Counted from the stretch's first letter, positions 53,531 through 62,998 are shown. The stretch: DNA of 64,000 nucleotides from Candidatus Sulfidibacterium hydrothermale (GCF_020149915.1 NZ_CP083760.1:1860001-1924000); one strand, 5' to 3'. Made by a program: numbers and translations. Notes: a model not told the origin generated them from the letters alone.

Positions 53531-53563
53531 AAAAACCCGGGAATCAATTTTCCGGGTTTTTGT
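53531..53563 (+). terminator. Rho-independent terminator of the LruC gene
   Basis: AAAACCCGG-GAA and TTTT-CCGGGTTTTT arms around TCAA, then more T. Lies directly after the LruC stop. Confidence 0.85.
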
Positions 53564-53651
53564 TTTTATGCCGGGCTCTTTGATTTAACATCGGTATTAC
53601 TGCGTTGGTTGAAGCAATTACACTATTTTTGCAATTCAAAAATTTCATTTT

Positions 53652-54647
53652 ATGGCTGCCGACAACTTTGTGGATTATGTAAAAATATACTGTCGTTCGG
53701 GCAATGGCGGAGCCGGTTCCGTCCATTTCCGTCGTGAAAAATACCTGCCCAAAGGCGGACCTGACGGGGGAGATGGCGGAAAAGGCGGAGACATTGTTAT
53801 GGTGGGAAATGCGCACATGTGGACTTTGTTGCATTTGCGCTATTCGCGTCATTTACGGGCCGGACACGGAGAACCCGGTGGCGGACAACGCAGTACCGGA
53901 GCCAACGGAGAAACCATCGTCATTGAAGTTCCTCTCGGAACAGTAGCAAAAGACGCCGAAACCGGTGAAGTGCTGGGTGAAATCATGGAAGACGGCCAAA
54001 AAATCATCCTGTTGGAAGGTGGACGTGGCGGCCTGGGAAATGATCATTTTAAATCGGCAACCAACCAGACGCCCCGCTATGCCCAGCCCGGCGAAGAAGG
54101 AATCGAAGCCAACATTGTTTTTGAACTGAAAGTATTGGCTGATGTCGGACTGGTAGGATTTCCCAATGCCGGAAAATCCACTTTGTTATCTGTTCTTTCG
54201 GCTGCCAAACCTGAAATTGCCGATTATCCGTTTACTACGATCCGGCCCAATCTGGGCATTGTGGCCTATCGCGATAACCGCTCGTTTGTGATGGCCGATA
54301 TTCCGGGAATTATTGAAGGAGCCCACGAAGGAAAAGGATTGGGTACGCGTTTTCTGCGCCATATCGAACGCAACGCGGTCCTGTTGTTTTTGGTTCCGGC
54401 CGACAGCAAAGACATTAAAAATGAATACGGTATTTTGCTGAATGAATTGCAACAATACAATCCGGAATTATTAGACAAACAACGGGTGTTGGCCATTTCC
54501 AAATCGGATTTACTGGACGATGAATTAAAAGAAGAGATTGAAAAAGAGCTTCCGGACGTACCCCATGTGTTTATTTCTTCTGTTGCCCAACAGGGCCTTA
54601 CCCCGTTAAAAGATTTGCTGTGGCAAGCGCTGAACCGCGAAATGTAA
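53652..54647 (+). CDS. obg: Obg/CgtA GTPase
   Basis: 331 residues. The Gly-rich Obg domain (about 1-155; [13 protein letters not shown] and [14 protein letters not shown]) is followed by the GTPase domain with G1 GFPNAGKST (about 169-177) and G3 DIPGI (about 216). The protein lacks the C-terminal extension some species have. It acts in 50S ribosome maturation and stress response. The promoter box TATTTTTG (53624-53631) sits just upstream. truA follows after 14 bases. Confidence 0.95.
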   Translation: MAADNFVDYVKIYCRSGNGGAGSVHFRREKYLPKGGPDGGDGGKGGDIVMVGNAHMWTLLHLRYSRHLRAGHGEPGGGQRSTGANGETIVIEVPLGTVAKDAETGEVLGEIMEDGQKIILLEGGRGGLGNDHFKSATNQTPRYAQPGEEGIEANIVFELKVLADVGLVGFPNAGKSTLLSVLSAAKPEIADYPFTTIRPNLGIVAYRDNRSFVMADIPGIIEGAHEGKGLGTRFLRHIERNAVLLFLVPADSKDIKNEYGILLNELQQYNPELLDKQRVLAISKSDLLDDELKEEIEKELPDVPHVFISSVAQQGLTPLKDLLWQALNREM

Positions 54648-54661
54648 AAAACCGGAAAAGC

Positions 54662-55426
54662 ATGGCACGTTATTTTTTAAAACTGGCATATCGTGGAACG
54701 GCTTATCACGGATGGCAAATCCAGGAAAACGCACTGACGGTACAAGCTGTTTTTAACGAAAAGATCAGCCTGCTTACCGGGGAAACCGTTAATGTAACCG
54801 GATGTGGCCGTACCGACACCGGGGTGCATGCCCGGCAGTTTTTTTTACATTTTGATTTGCAAAAAGAACTTCCATTTTCTGAAAACGATTTTGTATTCAA
54901 ACTTAACCGGTTTTTGCCTGCCGATATCGCGGTTTACGGTGTATGGAAAGTACCTTCGGATGCACATGCCCGCTTTGATGCCGTGAGCCGTACTTATCGT
55001 TATTACATTGCATTACACAAAGATCCGTTTCAGTATGATCTTTCCATGCCTTTGCCCGGAAAATTAAACATCGAAGCCATGCAACAGGCTTCCGGATACT
55101 TGACGGATTACCAGGATTTTACCAGTTTCTCCAAATTACACACCCAGACAAAAACCAATATTTGTCATATTCAGGAAGCCTTTTGGAAGCAAGAAAACGG
55201 CTTGTTGATTTTTACCATCACAGCCGATCGCTTTTTGCGAAATATGGTGCGGGCGATCGTAGGCACTTTACTGGAAATCGGTCTCGGAAAAATGCCACCG
55301 GAAGAAATCCGCACCATCATCGAAGCCAAAAACCGCAGCGTAGCCGGATATTCAGTTCCTGCCAAAGGGCTTTTTCTTGAAACGATTCGTTATCCGGAAA
55401 ATCTAGAAAAATTATTCAATTACTAA
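54662..55426 (+). CDS. truA: tRNA pseudouridine(38-40) synthase
   Basis: 254 residues from the ATG at 54662 (MARYFLKLAYRGTAYHGWQ). Catalytic Asp52 in CGRTDTGVHA, then RFDA near residue 105 and the terminal VRAIVGTLLEIG block identify TruA. It makes pseudouridine at tRNA positions 38-40. The stop overlaps the convergent gene's stop by 4 bases. Linked to obg in one transcript. Confidence 0.95.
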   Translation: MARYFLKLAYRGTAYHGWQIQENALTVQAVFNEKISLLTGETVNVTGCGRTDTGVHARQFFLHFDLQKELPFSENDFVFKLNRFLPADIAVYGVWKVPSDAHARFDAVSRTYRYYIALHKDPFQYDLSMPLPGKLNIEAMQQASGYLTDYQDFTSFSKLHTQTKTNICHIQEAFWKQENGLLIFTITADRFLRNMVRAIVGTLLEIGLGKMPPEEIRTIIEAKNRSVAGYSVPAKGLFLETIRYPENLEKLFNY

Positions 55427-58400
55427 GGAACATCCGTTTCTTTTACCAGCGGAACCGGCTTTTTCAGAAAAGCATTGTAAAATACCTGATGGATATTGGT
55501 CCGGATATCTTCTTTGGCCAGTTTATCGTTGTTCATATCCGGGAAAACACGGTTCGATAAAAAGACATAAACCAATCCGTTTTTCGGATCGGCCCAGGTA
55601 TAGGTTCCGGTAAATCCTGAATGGCCGAAACTTTCGTCCGAAGCCGATTTACAGTTCGATTTATGGTCTTCGTACCGCAATAGCGGTTTGTCAAAACCCA
55701 GTCCGCGCCGGTTGCTGTCGGCGGCAAAATAACGATGATTAAAAAGACAAATAGTAGCTGAATCCAGAATTTGTTTACCGTCGTACCGGCCATAATCCAT
55801 GAGCATTTGCATCAAAGCCGCCACATCGTGGGCATCGCCAAAAAGGCCGGCATTGCCGGAAACCCCGCCAAGCATAGCGGCTCCCATATCATGCACATCG
55901 CCCCAGATTTGCTGCATGCGCCAGACAGTATCGTGTTCGGTGGGATTGGTTTGGGTGTACGGAAAATATCGGCGGGGCGTAAAAACAAGCCGGTATAAAC
56001 CCATCCGGTGATAAATCTTTTTGTAAAGATACTGGTCGAAAGGCATTTCATTCAACCTTTCTGTCATGGCTTTAAAAAGATAAAATCCCAATCCGCTGTA
56101 CTGGTATTTTTTTTCTCCCAACGGAGAATCCAGAATTTGTTGCATCATGTGGTAATGGTAATCTTTTTGCAGATAAAGATTCTGAGCTACCCTTACCGTA
56201 TATAATTCACTGATTTTATGATGATAAATCGTAGTATCCGGTCCGACACTGTCCGGATTCTTTTTTCCCAGCACAACCTTGATCCAATGCAGTACATTGG
56301 TTGTAGGAATTGATTTTTCAGGAAGATGAAGTTTCAGTGTGCTCAGGTAAAACGGAATCCAGTCTTCCAGTCCGGCCTGATGCGAAAGAATTTCTTTCAT
56401 CCCAAGATCTTTTTTGTTGGAATACAACAACATGGGAAGATAAGCCGAAAGTTTGTTATTGACATTGATGATGCTGTCTTCCTGCTGTTTGATTAGCGCC
56501 ACCGTAGTAGCCAAAATTTTGGTTAACGAAGCCAGGTCGTACATAAAATGCATGTTTTCGGGAACCGTATCGGCATACGTCTGATATCCAAAAGCTTTGT
56601 GATAGAAAATAATCCCGTTTTTGGCTGCCAGGATTTGACAACCCGGATAGGCATGCATATTGATACCGGCCAGCGCAATGGAGTCTACTTCGTGCAAAAC
56701 CGTTGTATCCGCGCCAACTTCCTGCGGTGTGCCGTACCGTAACCTGATTTTAGGAAACGTCATTCCTGTACCGGCCACAAAATGTCCTGCCGTTACCGGC
56801 AAATGGCCGGATGCTTTCCGTGTTCCGGTAATAACCTCGGCAGAAGCCTTTTGTGTTTGCCAAGTATCCTGATAAGAAACCACAATGGCCTGAAAAATTG
56901 CAGGATTATGAAACAGATTCAACGCATACGGACTGGCAAAAAGATTTAGTACCGTTTTGGTTTTCTGTGCTGCTGCCGTAAGAAAAGCAATTTCATCGGA
57001 TGAAATACCAAAATGTCTTGCCGCTGAGCTGTTGGTTTTCACCACACAAAAGACTGCCCGGTCGAATTTCGGCAACTGTTTCAGCACAAAATTTTTATCC
57101 ACCGACGAAGCATTTTTTTTCAAATAGTAAACTTTTGCCGGAAAATATTGCCGGAAGACCGGCTCAAAAGTACCGGCATGATTATCACCCACAATCACAA
57201 TAGCCGTAGATGCCGGAACAGTATCCTGAAACGGCAGCAAATTGCTATCATTTTTAATGACCGTAATTGCCCGGTAAAACAACTGGTTGGCAGTATGGTG
57301 AAAATCCGGACGATTTAAATCGGAAATCAGATGCAAGGTATCCACCGGTTTCCGGGCAGCTGCTCCGCTCAGATATTTATAATAAAGAACTTTTTTACAG
57401 CTTTCTTTCAATCGTTGAGCCGCTTTTTCATTTTTTAAAACTTCGGTTTTTATTTTCGCCACTGCTTCCGGAATATCATTGGGCGTTAGTAAAATGTCAT
57501 TGCCGGCCAAAAAAGCCTTTAAAGCCGCATCGCCATGATTAAATTGCAAAGAAACGCCTTTCATATCCAGCGCATCGGTGATAATCAGCCCTTTAAAATG
57601 CATTTTATCCTTTAGCAAACCGGTAACCACCGGATACGATAAAGAAGAAGGAAAGTGTTTTCTATGTTCCAGAGCCGGCACGGAAAGATGAGCTACCATA
57701 ACCGCATTTACCGGCGGCTGACTCTTAAAAAGAGCGCGGTAGGGCAGAAGCGCTGTTTTTTCAATTTCCGTTTTTGAATCGGTAATTACCGGCAGGGTTT
57801 TATGAGAATCCTGAAAAGTATTTCCGTGACCGGGAAAATGTTTGGCACAGGCAATCAGTCCGTTTTCTTCCATTCCTTTCATATACCACAACGCCTTATT
57901 GGCCACGCTATCCGGATTTTCGCCAAACGAACGCATCCCAATAACCGGATTCAAAGGATTGGTATTGACATCTACCACCGGAGCAAAATTGATTTGAATT
58001 CCCATACGCCGGCATTGTTGTACAATTTGTTTCCCCATTTGAAAAAGGAGGGAGTCATCCGAAACAGCTCCCAGCGTCATTTGATAAGGATAGGAGACCG
58101 TTCCTTTTAGTCGCATTCCCAGTCCCCATTCGGCATCCATGGCCACAAAAAGCGGAGTTCGGGCCCGTTTATTCCATTGGTTGATCTGGAGCACCTGTTT
58201 CACCGGGTCACCGGCCAGAAAACTTACTCCGCCCAAATCATATTTTTCAATCCAGTTTTCTATTTTCGTATCGTAAGGACCATTGGGATTATTTGCCCGG
58301 GTGATGATGAGCTGTCCGATACGTTGTTCCAAAGTCAGGCTTTGATAAACCGAATCAGCCCATCGTTCGGCTTGTTGTTGCCGAATAGAATTCTGAGCAT

Positions 58401-58476
58401 CAAGCGTTCCGGTCAAAGTACCCAAAACAAAAAAAAGAATACAGAGATAACTTTTGTTGAAGTAAATATGTTTCAT
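55423..58476 (-). CDS. GH3 N-acetylglucosaminidase/serine-hydrolase fusion (NagZ-AmiE-like)
   Basis: 1017 residues. A signal peptide leads into a GH3 domain (about 35-385) with KHFPGHGNTFQDSHK (about 210-224), the NagZ-type catalytic His/Asp loop, then a GH3 C-terminal part (to about 580). Residues 600-1005 form a beta-lactamase-like serine hydrolase (family S12) with SLTK (SxxK, about 650-653) and YSGLG in place of YxN. In Bacillus NagZ (GH3) and AmiE (S12-like) act one after the other on muropeptides and are separate proteins; here both are on one chain. A role in cell-wall turnover outside the cytoplasm is inferred; a nucleophile check of the second domain would be needed. Confidence 0.85.
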   Translation of the reverse strand: MKHIYFNKSYLCILFFVLGTLTGTLDAQNSIRQQQAERWADSVYQSLTLEQRIGQLIITRANNPNGPYDTKIENWIEKYDLGGVSFLAGDPVKQVLQINQWNKRARTPLFVAMDAEWGLGMRLKGTVSYPYQMTLGAVSDDSLLFQMGKQIVQQCRRMGIQINFAPVVDVNTNPLNPVIGMRSFGENPDSVANKALWYMKGMEENGLIACAKHFPGHGNTFQDSHKTLPVITDSKTEIEKTALLPYRALFKSQPPVNAVMVAHLSVPALEHRKHFPSSLSYPVVTGLLKDKMHFKGLIITDALDMKGVSLQFNHGDAALKAFLAGNDILLTPNDIPEAVAKIKTEVLKNEKAAQRLKESCKKVLYYKYLSGAAARKPVDTLHLISDLNRPDFHHTANQLFYRAITVIKNDSNLLPFQDTVPASTAIVIVGDNHAGTFEPVFRQYFPAKVYYLKKNASSVDKNFVLKQLPKFDRAVFCVVKTNSSAARHFGISSDEIAFLTAAAQKTKTVLNLFASPYALNLFHNPAIFQAIVVSYQDTWQTQKASAEVITGTRKASGHLPVTAGHFVAGTGMTFPKIRLRYGTPQEVGADTTVLHEVDSIALAGINMHAYPGCQILAAKNGIIFYHKAFGYQTYADTVPENMHFMYDLASLTKILATTVALIKQQEDSIINVNNKLSAYLPMLLYSNKKDLGMKEILSHQAGLEDWIPFYLSTLKLHLPEKSIPTTNVLHWIKVVLGKKNPDSVGPDTTIYHHKISELYTVRVAQNLYLQKDYHYHMMQQILDSPLGEKKYQYSGLGFYLFKAMTERLNEMPFDQYLYKKIYHRMGLYRLVFTPRRYFPYTQTNPTEHDTVWRMQQIWGDVHDMGAAMLGGVSGNAGLFGDAHDVAALMQMLMDYGRYDGKQILDSATICLFNHRYFAADSNRRGLGFDKPLLRYEDHKSNCKSASDESFGHSGFTGTYTWADPKNGLVYVFLSNRVFPDMNNDKLAKEDIRTNIHQVFYNAFLKKPVPLVKETDVP

Positions 58477-58544
58477 TGGTTTTGTTTTTTCAAAAATAAA
58501 AAAGTGTGGGGAATAGGGGAAGAAAACTGTAAAAATACCAATTG

Positions 58545-58603
58545 TTTATTTTAACCCCTTTGGGGTTATTTTTTCTTCCGGTTTTGCCCGGTACTTTGTA
58601 GCC
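58545..58603. repeat. Palindromic repeat, left of the toxin-antitoxin pair
   Basis: TTTAACCCCTTTGGGGTTAT (hairpin AACCCC/GGGGTT) followed by TTCCGGTTTTGCCCGGTACTT. The same arrangement is found at 59261-59325, to the right of the pair. Confidence 0.75.
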
Positions 58604-58618
58604 CATAGAAAAAAATAC

Positions 58619-58649
58619 TTGGAATATATACTTAAATGATATACTTTTG
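58619..58649 (+). promoter_or_regulatory. Promoter of the toxin-antitoxin operon
   Basis: TTG (58619-58621), 20 bases, then TACTTTTG (58642-58649). A TGATA...TATCA inverted repeat (58637-58657) covers the -7 box and fits an antitoxin operator. Confidence 0.65.
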
Positions 58650-58668
58650 TGGTATCAAATAGGAAATT

Positions 58669-58899
58669 ATGAAAACAGTATCATTAAAAATTGACGATTC
58701 CATTTTTGGAGAAACCGAAAAGATTCTTTCCAAAATGAAAAAGCCCCGAAACCGGTATATTAACGAGGCAATCGATTACTATAATAAACTTCAAAAACGT
58801 CTGTTAATTGAAAAAAAACTGAAAAAGGATTCAGAACTCGTTAAAGCCCATTCCATGGACGTATTAAAAGAATTTGAGGAAATTGAGTATGGCGATTAA
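58669..58899 (+). CDS. RHH-type antitoxin
   Basis: 76 residues. MKTVSLKIDDSIFGETEKIL begins like a ribbon-helix-helix (CopG/MetJ) domain, with KKPRNRYINEAIDYYN as the helix-turn-helix-like second part; the tail is charged and flexible, as expected for a toxin-binding region. It directly precedes, and overlaps by 11 bases, a MazF-family toxin. It should repress its own operon and neutralise the toxin. The family is not classical MazE. Confidence 0.8.
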   Translation: MKTVSLKIDDSIFGETEKILSKMKKPRNRYINEAIDYYNKLQKRLLIEKKLKKDSELVKAHSMDVLKEFEEIEYGD

Positions 58900-59236
58900 A
58901 CAATTTGAAATCTGGCTGGCAGACTTAAATCCGCAGATTGGAACAGAACCGGGAAAAACCAGACCGGTTTTAATTGTCCAAACGAACCTGTTAAACAAAA
59001 TTCATCATCCGTCAACCATTATTTGTCCCATAACTACCCATGTAAAAAAGGATGCCGAAATTTTACGGGTTCATCTTAAAAAAGGAATGGGCAATCTTCA
59101 CCAAAACAGCGATATAATGATAGACCAAATTCGCTCGATAGACAACAAAAGGCTAATAAAAAAAATGGGCGATTTACCTGGTGAACTAATAGAAGTAATC
59201 AAAGAAAATATCCAGATAATTATGGATCTGGAATAA
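58889..59236 (+). CDS. mazF: MazF/PemK-family toxin
   Basis: 115 residues from the ATG at 58889, inside the antitoxin's end; an upstream in-frame start would overlap more. FEIWLADLNPQIGTEPGK, TRPVLIVQTN, ICPITTH and SDIMIDQIRSID are the PemK/MazF ribonuclease signatures (Arg25-like and Thr/Ser residues in place). It would cleave RNA at short sequence motifs when free of antitoxin. Located between two copies of a palindromic repeat, as if the pair moved as a unit. Confidence 0.9.
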   Translation: MAIKQFEIWLADLNPQIGTEPGKTRPVLIVQTNLLNKIHHPSTIICPITTHVKKDAEILRVHLKKGMGNLHQNSDIMIDQIRSIDNKRLIKKMGDLPGELIEVIKENIQIIMDLE

Positions 59237-59260
59237 TTCCCTGCGTATAAAATTCTGCTG

Positions 59261-59325
59261 TTTATTTAACCCCTTTGGGGTTATTTTTTCCTCCGGTTTT
59301 GCCCGGTACTTTGTACCGGGTTATA
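59261..59325. repeat. Palindromic repeat, right of the toxin-antitoxin pair
   Basis: TTTAACCCCTTTGGGGTTAT then TCCGGTTTTGCCCGGTACTT, as at 58545-58603, continuing into GTACCGGGTT. Confidence 0.75.
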
Positions 59326-59427
59326 CCAATCGAAAAAAAAGGGATTCTAAATTTTATTTTGGCTTCCAGCTGGGCAATGAATTTCATGACAACATCTTTT
59401 CTACATCCCATTTTTGGGCAACTGTAA

Positions 59428-59512
59428 AATCCCGCAGGGATTGAATAAGAATAACCACGGGTTACACCCGTGGAATAAAAAATATAGAAACAGAACCCCT
59501 GCGGGGTTCAAT
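59428..59512. repeat. Three-hairpin REP-like element
   Basis: Three stem-loops in a row: AATCCC/GGGATT, CCACGGG/CCCGTGG and AACCCC/GGGGTT. Same architecture as the repeats at 29791 and 30155, with a different sequence. Confidence 0.65.
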
Positions 59513-59693
59513 CATTCAAGTCGAAAATCCACATGAACGATGACCTGCCCACAGCCGATTTTCCGACTGGAACACACCTGGAAACGGCAAAAATTTGCTG
59601 CTGCATAAAATAGGAACTTGCCAAAAACAAAAGATCAGAAACAAAATTTTACTTTACTTTTGGCGTTTTAAAATAATTAAACCGGTTCAAAGC

Positions 59694-60143
59694 ATGTGCA
59701 AAATTGAAAAAGGAAAGAAAGCGAAAGTAACTTATACGCTGACTGTTGCAGGCGAAAATGAAATCATTGACCAGGCCGACGAAACTCGTCCGGCCACTTT
59801 TTCTTTTGGGAAAGGTCAGCTTATTGATGGTTTTGAGAAAAACCTGACCGGATTGAAACCCGGTGATTCTTTTGATTTTATCATCAAAGCCCAAGAAGCT
59901 TATGGCCCGCGCGACTCGTATGCCGTTTTTGACATTCCAAAAGACACTTTTGCGGTAGATGGCAAGGTTGATGAAAAAATTCTCCAGGTGGGAAACACCT
60001 TCCCGATGCGTGACAATAACGGAAACCGGCATGTGGGTAAAATTATCCAGATAAACGAAAATTCAGTCACCATGGACTTTAATCATCCGTTGGCCGGAAA
60101 AGATTTGCATTTCCGGGGCAAGGTCCTTGAAGTTTTTGATTAA
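59694..60143 (+). CDS. FKBP-type peptidyl-prolyl isomerase, SlyD-like
   Basis: 149 residues from the ATG at 59694. KVTYTLTVAGENEIID and FSFGKGQLIDGFEKNLTGLKPG are the FKBP core; the segment after about residue 65 (AYGPRDSYAVFDIPKDTF) is the inserted flap of SlyD-type chaperones, and the end NHPLAGKDLHFRGKVLEV completes the fold. There is no signal peptide and no His-rich tail, so metal storage as in E. coli SlyD is unlikely. The protein helps proline-limited folding in the cytoplasm. Confidence 0.9.
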   Translation: MCKIEKGKKAKVTYTLTVAGENEIIDQADETRPATFSFGKGQLIDGFEKNLTGLKPGDSFDFIIKAQEAYGPRDSYAVFDIPKDTFAVDGKVDEKILQVGNTFPMRDNNGNRHVGKIIQINENSVTMDFNHPLAGKDLHFRGKVLEVFD

Positions 60144-60688
60144 CAGTCTGCTCCGGATAAGAAACATTTAATGTTCGCAGGTTTATTTTTCTCAAAGGCT
60201 AAAGACCGCATGATGTATAAGCTGCGGGCAGGCCTCCCGAAACGGCGAGCCGGCGCTGGAGTGAATGTCGAAAAGCTTACAGCATCGTGCAAAAGTGCTT
60301 GCATTTCTCTTGCGATAAGCAAGAGACTCTTTTGCCGGAGATGTTGCTTTTCGGCAGAGCGGGAAGAAGCATTCGTTTCGGTGCGTCTTCTTTGGTTCCT
60401 TTCTTGACGAAACAAGAAAGGAACAGAAAACACTTTAATATTCTTTTTTACTTCGAGTAAAAAAGCAATTAATGAATGCCATTAAAAAGTAAAATGATTA
60501 CTACGATATCTGATAAACAAGTACAACACAGAATATCAACAGACTACGCTTTGTAGAACTTAGTAAAAGTTGACATTTAAAGAATCAATTATTGTAACAT
60601 TTTTGTCTTTACCGGCGTTCCATCTTATGGGAAAAGTAGCAAACGTTATTGTTTTTTATTAAATTTGTACCAGATTAAATACGAAAAT
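60144..60688. other. Non-coding gap with GC-rich segment
   Basis: About 545 bases. 60220-60400 is GC-rich (GCGGGCAGGCCTCCCGAAAC, CGGCGAGCCGGCGCTGGAG) and ends in CTTTGGTTCCTTTCTTGACG AAACAAGAAAGGAACAGAAA, an inverted repeat typical of interspersed Bacteroidota sequences. Short frames here have no family features. Further right, TAAATTTG at 60660-60667 is the likely -7 box of the cytochrome c gene. Confidence 0.5.
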
Positions 60689-61153
60689 ATGAAAAAAATC
60701 AGTCTTATTATTGTGATGGCCGGCTTGGTATTTTTTGTCGGCAAATCTTTCGGTTTCCTTTCGCATAAGGTGGTAAAAGTGTCGGATAATGCTTTGGTAT
60801 ACGTTGCCACACAGGATCCTGCCGATGCCAAATTTCCGAAAGGAGCCAAAATTTACAAGGAAAAATGCGTGGCTTGTCATCAGTTAAACGGAATGGGTGT
60901 GCCGTCTGCTTTTCCTCCGTTAAAAGGTTCTGATTACCTGAAAGCCGATAAAATCCGTGCTTTACGTCAGGTATTAAACGGATCGAATCACGAAATTACC
61001 GTGAACGGTGCCAAATACACCATTCCCATGCCGCCGCAGGTAGATAATTACGAAGATGCCGTGGCAGTAGTCAACTATATCCTGAATGCCTGGGGAAATA
61101 ATTACGGTACCGTTTCCATGGCTGATGCCAAAAAGATTAAAATTATCCGTTAA
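60689..61153 (+). CDS. Class I cytochrome c, monohaem
   Basis: 154 residues from the ATG at 60689. A signal-anchor (SLIIVMAGLVFFVGKSFGF) precedes a haem-binding CVACH (about 60-64) with KIYKEKCVACHQLNGMGVP around it, and MPP near residue 113 is a candidate axial Met. The C-terminal VVNYILNAWGNNYG is the typical final helix. It would carry electrons on the outer side of the membrane, probably to a terminal oxidase or other acceptor not seen here. A terminator follows. Confidence 0.9.
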   Translation: MKKISLIIVMAGLVFFVGKSFGFLSHKVVKVSDNALVYVATQDPADAKFPKGAKIYKEKCVACHQLNGMGVPSAFPPLKGSDYLKADKIRALRQVLNGSNHEITVNGAKYTIPMPPQVDNYEDAVAVVNYILNAWGNNYGTVSMADAKKIKIIR

Positions 61154-61174
61154 TTTTTCCTGAAAAAAATTTTC

Positions 61175-61211
61175 ACACCTGCTTTTCTTTACCGGAAGGC
61201 AGGTTTTTTCA
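61175..61211 (+). terminator. Rho-independent terminator of the cytochrome c gene
   Basis: ACCTGC...GCAGGTTTTTT with an inner TTTC/GGAA pairing, right after the stop codon. Confidence 0.8.
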
Positions 61212-61237
61212 TGTAATTTTGAAGGCAAATCATTTTC

Positions 61238-62998
61238 ATGAATTCTATTTACCGAAAGTTGGTCATTTATTTTCTGGCATTAAATTTATTTGCCATTGGA
61301 TCGGTTGGAATTTATTCCTACTACAAAGAAAAAGAAGCCTTGCTCTCGCGCACTTTCGACCAGCTTATTTCGGTCAGACAAGAAAAGAAAAACCGGATTC
61401 TGTCTTTTTTCAGACAACGGATAAATGATATGAAAAATATGGCTGCGGTACCCGGGATCACCCGCATCTTTGATACGTTATCCGGGGAAAAACAGCCGTT
61501 AATTTTTTTATCTTACCTTGAAAAATACCTGAAAAATGCCGGATGTTACCGGCAATTGATCATTTTACCGGAAAACGGCAATGCAAAAGTTTTTCAGTTT
61601 CAGAAAATCAGCAAAAAGCCCACTTTTTTTAAAGATACCGAAACCGTTTTTCTGAGAAAAGCATTAAACGACAAAGACTCACTCCGGGAAACTTTTATTA
61701 CCGAAATGTATTTAGGCCCGGATAAATCAAAACCATCCCTTGTTCTCGGGAAACATTTTTTTGACCGGCAAGGCCGGAAAATAGGAATGCTGCTGCTGGA
61801 AATAAAACGGAAACCGATCAATACCATCATGTTTGACAGTCCCAATAACGGACTGGGCAAAACCGGAGAAGTCTATCTAGTGGGCAGCGACCAACGGATG
61901 CGGACGCGATCACGCTTTCTGAAAAATTCGGTTTTCCGTACCAAAGTCACTACACCGGGCGCTCTCGACGCCCTTGAAGGCAAAACCGGAGAAGCCCAAT
62001 TTAACGATTACCGTCATATTCCGGTGCTGAGCGCCTACAGCCCGCTGCATTTTTCCGGTATCCGCTGGGCTATTCTTGCCGAGATCGACTTAAAAGAAGC
62101 CATGATCCCGATTTATTCCATTCGCGATAATATCATCTACCTCAGTTTGCTGATTGCCCTTCTTTCGGCGGCCATCATTACATTTTTGGCAAAAAAGATT
62201 GCGGATCCCATAAAAAAAATGAAAGAAGAAACGGCCAAAATAGCTTCCGGAGAGTACGGTAACACCATGGAAGTAAAAACCAAAGATGAGATTGGCGATT
62301 TAACCCGCGCTTTTAACGAGATGTCGGTAAAACTAAAAAACCAGGCCGACCGGCTTGAAAAAGAAAAAAAGCTGCGTCTGCGGTCGGTACTGGATGCCCA
62401 GGAAAAAGAACGGCAACGCCTTTCGCGCGAATTACACGACGGTTTGGGACCGCTTTTGCTCACCGGAAAAATGAAGCTGGAAAATGCGCTGGAAACCGAA
62501 ATAAAAACACTGAAAAAAAATATTTCGGAGGTGATCGGGCTGTTTTCTAAAACTGTTCAGGAAATCAGAACCATTTCGAACAACATGATGCCGGCAGGGC
62601 TAAAAGAATTTGGACTGGCTGTAGCACTCGAAAACTTCTGCCGGCAGATGGAAGGAAACAATGCGGTAAAAATCCATTGCCACATTGAACTCTCCAAAAA
62701 ACATTTCGACAAAACCACCGATATTTATCTTTTCCGGATTGCCCAGGAAGCGATAAACAATGTTTTAAAACATGCCGGAGCCACCGAAATCCATATCAGT
62801 CTTGAAGAAATTGAACACCATCTGTATTTTACCATTGTTGATGACGGCTGCGGATTCGATAGCACTTCTGCTGAAAATCATCAGGGCAACGGTCTGGTAA
62901 ATATCAAAGAAAGAGTAAATTTGCTGAACGGTTATTTTGAATTGAAAACAGCGCCGGGAAAAGGAACAAGAATTGATATTGATATTCCGCTTACATGA
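61238..62998 (+). CDS. Sensor histidine kinase, HAMP plus HisKA_3 type
   Basis: 586 residues. Membrane segments about 10-28 and 290-312 enclose an extracytoplasmic dCache-like sensor domain of about 260 residues (VYLVGSDQRMRTRSR is a Cache-type motif). A HAMP linker follows (ADPIKKMKEETAKIASGEYG to EIGDLTRAFNEMS), then HisKA_3 with RELHDGLGPLL (His about 400) and an HATPase_c domain (NVLKHAGATEI, DDGCGFD, GNGLVNIKERV). It is of the NarX/DegS kind. Its stop overlaps the response-regulator start by 4 bases, so both are translated together. Confidence 0.92.
   Translation: MNSIYRKLVIYFLALNLFAIGSVGIYSYYKEKEALLSRTFDQLISVRQEKKNRILSFFRQRINDMKNMAAVPGITRIFDTLSGEKQPLIFLSYLEKYLKNAGCYRQLIILPENGNAKVFQFQKISKKPTFFKDTETVFLRKALNDKDSLRETFITEMYLGPDKSKPSLVLGKHFFDRQGRKIGMLLLEIKRKPINTIMFDSPNNGLGKTGEVYLVGSDQRMRTRSRFLKNSVFRTKVTTPGALDALEGKTGEAQFNDYRHIPVLSAYSPLHFSGIRWAILAEIDLKEAMIPIYSIRDNIIYLSLLIALLSAAIITFLAKKIADPIKKMKEETAKIASGEYGNTMEVKTKDEIGDLTRAFNEMSVKLKNQADRLEKEKKLRLRSVLDAQEKERQRLSRELHDGLGPLLLTGKMKLENALETEIKTLKKNISEVIGLFSKTVQEIRTISNNMMPAGLKEFGLAVALENFCRQMEGNNAVKIHCHIELSKKHFDKTTDIYLFRIAQEAINNVLKHAGATEIHISLEEIEHHLYFTIVDDGCGFDSTSAENHQGNGLVNIKERVNLLNGYFELKTAPGKGTRIDIDIPLT

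Larger units (their letters stand above)
59237..59693. repeat. Non-coding repeat-rich gap
   Basis: About 450 bases. It contains the right-hand copy of the palindromic repeat (59261-59325) and a three-hairpin element (59428-59512). A TACTTTTG box at 59655-59662 probably serves the FKBP gene. No supported gene. Confidence 0.6.

Noticed and set aside
60140-60433. 97-codon frame on the minus strand (and a 78-codon one on the plus strand)
   Set aside because: Both fall in the GC-rich repeat segment; Cys/Arg/Ser-rich sequence with no conserved features.
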